Source of the DNA: Chlamydoabsidia padenii
Lineage: Eukaryota; Mucoromycota; Mucoromycetes; Mucorales; Cunninghamellaceae
Reading direction: 5' to 3'
Assembly: GCA_025330725.1 (NCBI GenBank)
Contig: JAIWND010000041.1
Span: 62,001-126,000 of the forward strand
Length of the DNA: 64,000 nucleotides
Part shown: positions 55,935 to 64,000 of the stretch, piece by piece
How positions within the stretch are numbered: the stretch's first letter is position 1
Layout: every line of letters starts with the position of its first letter
Made by a program: the position numbers and the translations under genes
Notes under the pieces: generated by a model
What the model was told of the DNA's origin: nothing
The model's input: only the letters and a program-made list of their open reading frames with translations
Databases searched by the model: none

Positions 55935-57417
55935 TCTGATCTATTATGAAGGCTGTGTACAATGATGCTCTTTTTGGCAAGATATCCGGGTCAGGCTGCT
56001 TCCCAAAAAAAGACAACTCAACGATCTAAAAAATTGGCGACCTATCTCCCTCATCAATTGTGACGCCAAGGTTTTTACTAGAATCATGACAGGACGGATT
56101 GGGACAATAGTAAACAAGTGCATTAATCAACATCAAACATGTTTTTTACCGGGTCGATTTATTGCGGAAAATGGACTCACGTTGAATCTCATCACGGAAC
56201 AAGCCAAAGCTAATGGACATCAAGGTGTGGGTTCGCTTCTCGATCAAGAAAAGGTGTACGACCGGGTGCATCTCAAGTATATGGAACAAGTACTGCTTCG
56301 ATTTGGGTTCCCTCTTGGCCTTACCAAGAATATCTGTGGTCTCTTTTTTGGGAACTCTGTTCAGATCAATATCTATAGGTATTTCTCGGAGGTGGTACAA
56401 CAACGTGGTCTCCGTCAAGGCAATCCTCTGTCACCTCTTTTATTTAATCTGGCTATGGAGCCTCTTCTTCTCTACATCCTTCAAGATCCTGCTTTCCATG
56501 GTTATACTGCTCCTACGGCAACCTCCTCCTCGACTATTCCGGTGATAAAACTGCTTTTCTATGCTGATGACATATGTATTCTTCTTCACGACTCATCTGA
56601 CTTTACCATTGCCATGCATCACTTCCAACAGTACAGTCAAGCCTCCAATGCCAAGCTTAATGTCAATAAAACAGAAGTATTCTCTCTCAGGTCAAGCTCA
56701 TCCATCATGGCACGAATTCCTTCAAGGCAAAGGAGTGACAAAATGGTTTGATGGCCGGTTCATCACTCCCATACGATATCTTGGATTCCATCCGGCACAA
56801 TCACCAGCACAACAACATCATCTCATCAATCTTCTCCTCCACACGGTCACTCAAGTCTGCAGCATATACTCTCAACGTCAATTGTTCTCGCGGGGAAGGG
56901 TCACGGTGGCGAACACACTCATATTGTCTAAAATTTGGAATTAAATGCGGGTTGTTAACTTTCCCAAGTGTTTTTATAATCAGCTTAGATCAATCATCAC
57001 TAAGTTTGTCACTAAAGGACTCGGCCCTAAAATTGGTTACTCCGTTTTGTGTACTCCTGTTAACAATGGTGGCCTGGGTCTTTTGGATACTCGGATTCAA
57101 ACAATGATTTTACAACGCCGATGGCTCCTGTCGATCTTTGGTTCTGTTCAAAAATAATACATCATTACATGCAATTAATCCCTAACAGCTTTATTGGTAA
57201 TCGACTTCCCTTCTTTTATCGCTCATTACGGGTTGGTCCTCTCTGTGCACCTCACACAATACTGGGCCGGATTTTTCAAGCTTTTGATGGATATGATTAC
57301 CGTGCTGCTGACATTCAACTATCATCTGGTACCTGTCTCCGGCTCCCAATAGCACAGATTGCAACATTGCTATCTCCCGACCACTGGCTAAACAAGAAAC
57401 ATAGGAACGATCTGGTG

Positions 57418-57419
<2 letters not shown>
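55935..57419 (+). pseudogene. LINE (non-LTR) reverse transcriptase relic
   Basis: Reads NWRPISLINCDAKVFTRIMT, LPGRFIAENGLTLNLITEQA, an altered LDQEKVYDRVH, GLRQGNPLSPLLFNLAMEPL and the catalytic LLFYADDICIL, an L1-type reverse transcriptase. It continues after frame changes with ITPIRYLGFHPAQSP and VNNGGLGLLDTRIQTMILQR. There are at least four breaks. The 5' part (endonuclease) is absent, and the copy stops at a T38 run (57420-57457) at its right edge. It is inactive. Confidence 0.8.
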
Positions 57420-57458
<39 letters not shown>

Positions 57459-57544
57459 GTCAGCCAACTGACCTCAAGCAGTGTTAGTGAAATTGTTCCT
57501 GAAGATTACCACAGGCATCAAGGAATTACTACAAAATCAGAAGC

Positions 57545-58108
57545 AGAGTAAAGCCGCTGCTGGAACAGGGCGGTAGGCGATCAAGATTCCGGGATAAAGC
57601 TTATGGTACTGTGGCAACAACAAAATTTCCAAAGGGTACAAAGAAACAAGATACCTTAATTTTCTATGACGATGCTGGGAGAGGTTTTGGGTCAGGAATC
57701 AAGGGATCCGACAAACGCAGCACTCAATTATTACAATAAAATCTTAAGTGTCTTTGTACACTTATAGACACTAACGAATATTTATCATCGAAGCCGTACT
57801 GTTTCTGTGATTCGCGTTTGCAACACCCTCAAAAGGCCAACAACAAAACCAATCTCGGCGTCGTCTACTGTATCAATAAAGATTGCTTCAGCCGTCAACA
57901 GGGCTACTCTGCGCGTGGTCGGGACAAAAATGCAGCGATAAATATCCTCAAGATTGGATTATACACGAAAATTACTTTAATGAATCACCCAGTATTATCC
58001 AACAGACCAAAAACAAAAACATCAGCAGTAGCAACAAACAACTTGGCTGCCATGATCCATGCTCCCGCTATCTCTTGGATTAGAGAATCTGGGGCATCCG
58101 TTCCTTGA
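57545..58108 (+). pseudogene. Fanzor (TnpB-like) relic, copy C, C-terminal part
   Basis: A truncated copy starting near GGRRSRFRDKAYGTV. It keeps TLIFYDDAGRGFGSGIKGSD, a stop and frame change near 57740, then IDTNEYLSSKPYCFCDSRL, finger VYCINKDC, and an intact RuvC III ARGRDKNAAINILKIGL, finishing WIRESGASVP and TGA at 58108. RuvC motif I is absent. The TETNEYLSSK-CC-C to RDxNAAINI order matches copies A and B. Left neighbour is the LINE relic plus T38. Confidence 0.75.
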
Positions 58109-58231
58109 GGCGGACGTTTGCGGAGCCTTTCACGAGGCTAACGGTAAGTCAAAATAGCCATACATAAATATCCATTATATGCCAACTGGCATTTTATTCT
58201 CCGCTTATTCGACGAAAAATTCAAGTTATTC
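58109..58231 (+). other. Conserved Fanzor 3' tail, copy C
   Basis: Shares GGCGGAC, CTAACGGTAAGTCAAAA, ACTGGCATTTTATTCTCCGC and TTCGACGAAAAATTCAAG with copies A and B; similarity ends near 58231. The Pelota start codon follows only 76 bp later, so this transposon end lies in that gene's promoter or 5' UTR. Confidence 0.5.
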
Positions 58232-58306
58232 GTCCCGAGAAGAAACAACTCGGACTCACTCTTTTAATTCGTATTTCCTTCTTCCAAACTAAAACAACTA
58301 GAGGAC

Positions 58307-59325
58307 ATGAAGGTAGAGAAACAACTCATCCATCCCTCTTTTTTTGAAAAATACTAATATTTTTCCTTTTATTCATGTGTTGGGATTTTTTTAGTTGGTT
58401 AGCAAAGCAATCGATAAAGATCAATCAGGATCCGTTACTCTGTTACCCGAAGAACTTGAAGACATGTGGCATGTTTATAATCTTATATCCAAAGACGACA
58501 TGATCAAGGCTACTACTATAAGGTAATATATGTGAAAGAAGAAAAACATTCAACTAATTTGTGTTTAAGCATAGACGATTACAGTCAGAAAGCTCTACAG
58601 GCTCGACGTCTAGTCAAAGAATCCGCTTAACCTTACTAATCACAGTGGAAAGTGTTGACTTTGATCCTCTGGTTGGACTATTACGTATCAATGGTCGAGT
58701 ATCGAGTGAAAATCCACATGTCAAGGTAATATATCAATCAAGGTGGGAAAGAAAAGTATACTAACCAAAGTTTATATTAAAGATGGGTAGTTATCATACA
58801 ATCGATCTTGAATTGAACCGAAACTTTACACTGGTGAAACCAGAATGGGATATAATTTCTTTAGAACGAGTAGAAGATGCTTGTGATTTTACTAAAAACG
58901 CGGATGTGGTTGCCATCGTATGTCAAGAAGGTAAAAATAAAAACGTGTATTAGGGGAAGGAGGAGGTCAACTAGCTAACAAGTTATCTTTTGGGTATAGG
59001 TCTTGCCAATTTATGCTTTTTGACCCAACATATGACAATTGTCAAACAAAGAATCGAAATGCCTATTCCACGAAAACGAAAAGGATCTGTGACAAACCAT
59101 GAAAAGGGACTCGTCCGGTTTTATGATCAAATCTTTCAAGCTATGATGCGAACGGTAGATTTCTCTTTTGTTAAAGCTATCATTCTTGCCAGTCCTGGTT
59201 TTGTCAAGGTAAATTGGGAGGGAGGGTTATACACTTTTTGGATTGACTTTTCTTCTTTTATATATATAAAGGAACAATTATATGATTATATCTTTGATCA
59301 AGCAGTGGTAAATGATAATGGATGC

Positions 59326-59357
<32 letters not shown>

Positions 59358-59927
59358 TTTATTAAACACATTTTTTTTTTTTTTAGAAAACCGACAATAA
59401 GACTCTTTTCGAAAACAAGTACAAGTTCATCCAGACCCATAGCTCAAGTGGACACAAGCATGCGTTAAACGAAATCATGCAAGAACCGTCGATTCAAGCC
59501 AAGCTGGCCGATACCAAAGCGGCACGTGAAGTTCAGGCTCTAGACAGTTTTTATCAAATGTTGAACACGGATTCTGACCGGGCTTTTTATGGTTATGACC
59601 ATGTAGCCAAGGCGCATGAACAAGGTGCGATCGCAACACTTTTGGTTACCGACGAATTGTTTCGATCAGCTGATATCCCGACACGAAAAAAGTACGTTAG
59701 TCTGGTTGAAGATGTCAGGGCCTCTGGTGGAAAAGTGTTTGTGTTTTCTAGTTTACATGTCTCGGGGGAGCGTAAGTTTGATATCAAAAAGAATAGGCAT
59801 CACCTACGCTCACTCATCTATATTTTATATATTCATATATACAGAACTAAATCAATTGACTGGTGTTGCTGCTATATTGACCTTCCCTTTACCTGATATT
59901 GAAGATGAAGATCAAGATAATTTATAG
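58307..59927 (+). CDS. DOM34: Pelota/Dom34 ribosome-rescue factor
   Basis: Eight exons: 58307-58312, 58395-58522, 58575-58725, 58783-58930, 59000-59208, 59272-59307, 59387-59771 and 59845-59927, giving 381 aa, normal for Pelota. It begins MKLVSKAIDKDQSGSVTLLP and EELEDMWHVYNLISKDD, the Sm-like domain, then ESSTGSTSSQRIRLT, MGSYHTIDLELNRNFTL, central HSSSGHKHALNEIM and C-terminal GYDHVAKAHEQGAIATLLVT (eRF1-like fold without GGQ). With Hbs1 it binds the empty A site of stalled ribosomes to start no-go and non-stop decay. The first coding exon is only six bases (ATG AAG). Intron 59308-59386 holds an A27-range run and a T14 run. The acceptor of exon 3 is the second of two nearby AGs, chosen by frame. 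Confidence 0.95.
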
Positions 59928-60029
59928 TTGTTTAGTTTTTACTAGTTTTATTAATTAAATCGAAGCAACAATAAAATATACGATGTTTCAAAGTGATTGA
60001 AAGAAATGATCAAAAGCAATCATACATAG
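59928..60029. other. 3' flank of Pelota
   Basis: AATAAAAT lies at about 59969, about 40 bp after the stop, a plausible poly(A) signal. Confidence 0.4.
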
Positions 60030-60540
60030 GAAAAAAAAAATCAAACAGTCAGTTAGAACTGTGATCAGCCCCTTTTGTCTATGGAAATGATAATACTTAC
60101 CACCGAAGTGCAGTGGTGTTGGGGAAGCGGTTACCCCCCCCCAGAAAAAACTTGAATTTATAGAAGGAGTAGAGACAAAATAGTGGAGACAAAGGAATGG
60201 AGAGAGACAGAGGGCGGATTCATACCAAGCGGCCAGCATTACTACATGAATTGTTTGATTGGATAACCGTTGCAGCCTGGCGGAAAGAACACAGAGGAGA
60301 GAGAGACAGAGAGAGGATTCATCCAACCATATTGGAAGTGGAAGAAGGAGGGCAGAAAGAAGACGTAAAGGATGAAGGGAAAAAGGGGGGGGGAAGAGGA
60401 GAAGGGATACAGGAAGGGGTGATCAGTGCTAGGAAAATGATAGCGTGTGAAAATTGATGGTGAACCAATCATTCAAACAATGAATAAGAATGTCTCAAAG
60501 ATAAGAGGTGGTCAGTGCTGGGGAAATCGTACGATTTTTA
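60030..60540. repeat. Dispersed repeat, copy 2
   Basis: Related to 47040-47560 (see that entry). GGTCAGTGCTGGGGAAAT near 60512 and GTGATCAGTGCTAGGAAAATG near 60419 show an internal duplication. GA-rich in the middle. No coding capacity. Confidence 0.45.
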
Positions 60541-60639
60541 GGATTATGTATGTCTAGATGTAGTCAATCAAATCAATAAAAGATAAGTGATACAAAAAGA
60601 TGGGTTTTTTATTAGACGTTAAATGGTTATGGTATATAA

Positions 60640-61200
60640 GTTAAAAGCCAAGCACCAAGTCCCTTGTGTCAATCTGTCCGAACTTGCGATGACTGTATTC
60701 AACCCCCGCTTTACCAAGGTTCCCCACTAAGATTTTGGATGGGCTCTCCTCGCTCCAATATTAAAGGTTGCTGATGATTAAAGTGGTGATGTGAATACTA
60801 TAACCCATTTCCAATATACTTTACCACAAAATTCAAGGGCCAAAATCCTTGTGTCAGTCTGTCCAAGCTTGTAATGAGTTTTACCTGTCTTTTGCACGAA
60901 GACTTTTTTTACAGACAGAAGCAAAAATCATCTTCAATCCCACCAGTCCCTTGGTCAGCGTAAATTTAATTTTGAGTAAAACAAGGATTCGAATCCCGAT
61001 AGACTTGACCCTGGTCAGAGTTGGAAGGAGCTTTACCACTCCACTGTCAACGGATGCTAATGATTAAAGTGGCCATGTGGACATTATGACCCATTTCCAA
61101 CATACTTTACCGCAAAGTCAAGTACAGAGACCCTTGTGTTAGTATGTTTAGGCTTGCAATGACTTTTACCTTTCCTTTGCGACGAAGATATTTTTTTTCT
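60640..61200. repeat. MITE-like family, two partial tandem copies
   Basis: Two related units (about 60640-60905 and 61020-61200) match the MITE at 2389-2640 in the opposite orientation: GATGATTAAAGTGG / GCTAATGATTAAAGTGGCC, ACATACTTTACCGCAAA, CCTTGTGT and AAGCTTG. The terminal GGCGCACGGAA is lost. Confidence 0.55.
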
Positions 61201-61213
61201 ATGATAGACAAAA

Positions 61214-61263
61214 AACACGAAACCTTGAATTCCCGCGATTTTTTTGTGAAGCTAAGGTCTCAT
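61214..61263. repeat. Solo MULE terminal-repeat relic
   Basis: GCGATTTTTTTGTGAAGCTA then AGGTCTC matches the outer 40 bp of the MULE terminal inverted repeat (15137-15165). No partner end is visible in the window. 61264-61653 holds no further gene. Confidence 0.7.
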
Positions 61264-61653
61264 TGGGAAAGATTGGGATTAGACCGAGGTTTAAAAGGCG
61301 TTGAGTTTGAGTATAAGAGATAAAAAATGTTGTCTTTACATTAGTCCGAAAATAACCAAACTTTTTGTTCTCGAATGAGCTCTTCTTTCTCTTCGACATG
61401 AGTCTCTGACCCGGAAAAAAGAAAGTCTGATGGGATCCGTTGTTCAAGCCGATGAGAAGTGTTTACCGAACATCCATCCATAACCTACGGCCATATGCCC
61501 GGGAGACAAAAAGTTTGACATAAGGTTACGGAGTCTTTATCTTCGGCATGAAAGGGTTTACCACCCTTTGTAACTCATTAGAAAAAGTATAAAAGAAAAA
61601 AGAAATCTTTTATACACACCATCCTATATATTTGAAAAACAAATTAACCAACC

Positions 61654-61962
61654 ATGTTCAAACAAGTCTCTTTTATTGGTCTTCTTGCTTTGGCTGTACC
61701 AAGTGTCTTTGGCGACTTGCTCTCGTACAACGGGCAATCTTGTGGTGGAGTTTCAAAAGTGCACCGTGCAGGTAACTACTGTCTCCGTCTCCATGGTGAT
61801 GCCTCTCACCGTGTAGCCAATGGCCGTGAACGAGGTTGGTACATATATCCCAACAGTAACTGCTCGGGTCATTACCGTTACTTGGTCCTTCCTGAGCAAG
61901 GATGTGTTGATCAACACAGTTATGGCTTTACAGCTTTCAGTGCCTCTCCCTACCATGGTTAA
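61654..61962 (+). CDS. Small secreted cysteine-containing protein, paralogue 1
   Basis: Intronless 102-aa gene. Signal peptide MFKQVSFIGLLALAVPSVFG, then a mature part of about 82 aa with five cysteines: LLSYNGQSCGGV, YCLRLHGDA, GWYIYPNSNCSGHYRYL and EQGCVDQHSYGFTAFSASPY. It shares the signature W-x-I-Y-P-x-x-x-C-S-G and the final F-x-A-x-S-A with the gene 250 bp downstream, so the two are tandem duplicates. A TATA-like TATATA lies 28 bp before the ATG. The function is unknown; crystallin-like or effector-like small secreted proteins are alternatives. Confidence 0.75.
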   Translation: MFKQVSFIGLLALAVPSVFGDLLSYNGQSCGGVSKVHRAGNYCLRLHGDASHRVANGRERGWYIYPNSNCSGHYRYLVLPEQGCVDQHSYGFTAFSASPYHG

Positions 61963-62218
61963 ACACTTTTTTCTTTCTCTATCAAAAGACAATGGAGCTT
62001 ATGATTGACAATAAATTTATTTTTTAACTAGTACCCCTGAGCGGTACATGAACTTTTTTGAAGAGGCCATGCGAGCCACATATTTTGATGAGGCTTCCCA
62101 TATTAAGGAGGCAAAGGGGGATTAATAGTAAAAGAGAAAGGAAACGATTTTGTTTTTGTTTTTTGTTTTTTTTCCTTTTCTCTCACTCTCTCTTTTTCAC
62201 ACACGCTGTTTTCAAAAC

Positions 62219-62536
62219 ATGTTTAAACTATTCATGATATGTGTTCTCCTGGTTAGTTTGATGATTCCTTCTATTAAAAGTGAACTGTATGCTTATGAAG
62301 AATTAGATTGTACCGGACCAGCTAGTACATATAGCGACGGGTGCGTAGATTTGACTAGCATCATGTCGGTACAAGTCAAAGAAGACGATCAAAGTTGGTT
62401 AATCTATCCTACTAAGGATTGCTCTGGCTCTGAACACTTTTTGGCCCCTTCACAATTAGAGGATGATGGAAAGTGTGTATCTGATAATCAAAATTACCGT
62501 TTCATTGCTCAGAGTGCTCGACCCAATAACGATTAG
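62219..62536 (+). CDS. Small secreted cysteine-containing protein, paralogue 2
   Basis: Intronless 105-aa gene from ATG 62219. Signal peptide MFKLFMICVLLVSLMIPSIK, mature part with ELDCTGPASTYSDGCVDL, SWLIYPTKDCSGSEHFL, GKCVSDNQNYRFIAQSARP. It aligns with paralogue 1 through MFK, Y-x-x-x-x-C, W-x-I-Y-P-x-x-x-C-S-G and the C-terminal F-x-A-x-S-A, but has diverged elsewhere and is more acidic. A CT-rich tract precedes the start. AATAAATAAATAAATAAAAT lies at about 62579, a plausible poly(A) signal. Confidence 0.75.
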   Translation: MFKLFMICVLLVSLMIPSIKSELYAYEELDCTGPASTYSDGCVDLTSIMSVQVKEDDQSWLIYPTKDCSGSEHFLAPSQLEDDGKCVSDNQNYRFIAQSARPNND

Positions 62537-62676
62537 TTTGTAGTAAGGGGGTACAGGGGTAGATTTGCAGAGGTAACATGAATAAATAAATAAATAAAAT
62601 CGGTGTTCAAAATAGTATGAAAAAACCCAAATTTAGGTTGTGAAAACTGATATCATTCTGTGCAAAAAAGAGCGTG

Positions 62677-63012
62677 TTAGGAAGGAGTCTGGCTGATTTG
62701 GAGCAATGGGTTTATCGCTATACATTTATAATGCCTACATAATGGCCCACATGGCAATTCTCCGGTGCCCAATAAAAGCCATTCTATGTAATTACTTTTT
62801 GGGTCTTCTCTGATGATCTGGTAGACAACTACCTCATTGGCGACGGAAGCATTGTGAAGATTCAAAACTCTGAAGTTCATGCGGTTATTATTGTTTTGTT
62901 TGTATGTTTTAAGGGGAGGAGAGTTGTCATCGTATATAGGGGAGTTAAAAAAAACAAAAAGGAGCATATAGGGATATATGGCTAGGATGAAATCATACCA
63001 TGTAATGAACAT
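62677..63012 (-). CDS. Possible small gene, unknown
   Basis: A 111-codon minus-strand frame from ATG 63012 with a hydrophobic N-terminal segment (FILAIYPYMLLFVFF) and a late part with LPCGPLCRHYKC. It could be a small membrane or secreted protein, or partly spurious; an internal ATG at MNFRVLNLHNASVA is an alternative start. No family recognised. Confidence 0.3.
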   Translation of the reverse strand: MFITWYDFILAIYPYMLLFVFFNSPIYDDNSPPLKTYKQNNNNRMNFRVLNLHNASVANEVVVYQIIREDPKSNYIEWLLLGTGELPCGPLCRHYKCIAINPLLQISQTPS

Positions 63013-64000
63013 GTATCAACTCTTTATATAGGGACAAGCAAGAGATCATGCATTCCTAATTCATGTGTTTTTTAAAGGTTTGAAAATAGAGCAGCTGGAT
63101 GCTGAGAACAAAATTTCTTACTTTTAAAAAATGTAAATCAAGGACGATCATCACTTGATTCTGTTTCCCTTGGATAAAGAAGACAATGATATCATTCCAC
63201 TAGATAGAGTAATCGTAATTTAATTGTATGATATCGGTAAGATTGAGATGTCATTCTTTTTACTCTACGTCTTTCACGATTATCATATAATGAATGACAT
63301 ATTTGATTAGGTAAAACCCATCAACAAGACTGAGTTCCCGCTCAAAATGGATCAAAAAACAGGGTTTAATCCCCTTGGGCTCAAGGGAAGGGATTAATGA
63401 TGTGTACTGAAGAAAAAGTCAGTGAACATATGTTCAACCACATGTAGACGATCCGATTATTCTCCCTTTGCTCATTCTTACAACAGCAATCTGGAGTAGA
63501 CTGAGTCTTACTTTCCATGTTGACCAGATCAGTGCTTCAGTTTTATCTTCTTTTTTTTAAAGTATCATCTATGGATCTATTTATCCCTAAGTACTTTTTA
63601 TGAATTTCTCGAGTATAGAAGGGAGGAACACAAATGGAGAACCATGCACCAATGTTAGAAAGAAAGGGGAAGTATCAAATAGGAGTCAACGATCATATCG
63701 GCCAGTGTTACGTATGAAAAGAGAAGCAAAACAGCTTCGATCTAATACTATACATAAACATGCCCTCTCTTTTTTTTATAGGGGGGGTATTCTTTAGACA
63801 GTAGTACGAGGGAGAGTTTTTGAATGTGATGGATTTAGTTTTGAGCAAAAAAAAAAAAAAAAAAAAAAAAAAAGTATTAAAGGGATATAGTAATCGACGA
63901 CCACAATAAAAACACTACCGTAAAAACACATGACAAAAAGGTTCATTTTCTCCCCTTGTGAGGATAAACGGATGGGTAGCGATCATGGTGTTTAGAGATT
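63013..64000. other. Right end of window, no gene recognised
   Basis: AT-rich DNA with an A27 run at 63847-63873. No domain-bearing frame or RNA gene seen. Confidence 0.4.

Noticed and set aside
60985..61010. GGATTCGAATCCCG resembling a tRNA T-arm
   Set aside because: No acceptor stem, D-arm or anticodon arm at the required distance; it lies in a MITE-like repeat.
1..64000. CRISPR arrays, bacterial operons or horizontally acquired bacterial gene cassettes
   Set aside because: No spaced direct-repeat arrays, and all supported host genes have eukaryotic family identity and mostly introns.

Overview
The window is nuclear DNA of an early-diverging filamentous fungus, most likely Mucoromycota (Mucorales-like). 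This is inferred from intron-containing eukaryotic genes with short GT-AG introns (mostly 45-180 nt), AT-rich intergenic DNA, proteins such as an NDT80/PhoG factor and a fungal GOT1, and transposon families typical of these fungi. There are no operons, bacterial ribosome sites, CRISPR arrays or rRNA/tRNA genes that I can see. Gene models were spliced by eye from frame continuity and splice signals.

Layout. 1-2001: the 3' end of an acyl-CoA synthetase (ACSF3-like) and a secreted C-type-lectin-like gene. 2389-5790: transposon graveyard (MITE, PIF1-helicase relic, Plavaka/CACTA-like relic, damaged Tc1/mariner-like copy). 6035-11642: CCT6 chaperonin subunit, a small coiled-coil gene, a broken secreted-protein ORF, and a RING-CH (MARCH) ubiquitin ligase. 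11778-17700: an intact Mutator-like element (MULE) with 9-bp target duplication, then an older MULE relic fused to the first Fanzor (TnpB-like) copy. 18032-19072: F-box/LRR gene. 20723-22024: a second, nearly intact Tc1/mariner-like transposase. 22760-28238: GT49 glycosyltransferase, S-adenosylmethionine decarboxylase and GOT1, with a fold-back MITE before GOT1. 28948-34403: a 1751-aa coiled-coil/spectrin-like protein with a C-terminal GAS2 (GAR) domain. 34586-41205: transposon-rich block with a transposase joined to a ubiquitin-specific-protease-like domain and the second Fanzor copy. 41575-52564: NDT80/PhoG factor, PPR protein, F-box relic, small C2H2 gene, VPS36. 53335-58231: DIRS-like tyrosine-recombinase element, LINE reverse-transcriptase relic and third Fanzor copy. 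58307-59927: Pelota/Dom34. 60030-62536: repeats and two tandem small secreted cysteine-containing proteins.

The housekeeping genes serve unrelated cell functions (protein folding, ESCRT-II sorting, vesicle traffic, polyamine synthesis, ribosome rescue) and are not a cluster. The most notable system is the Fanzor family. Three decayed copies on the + strand all keep the C-terminal RuvC/zinc-finger block, and all share about 110-125 bases of non-coding sequence after the stop position. That tail is a candidate guide-RNA scaffold and element right end. A second unusual item is a transposon-borne protein in which a transposase-like region is followed by a USP-like cysteine-protease domain.
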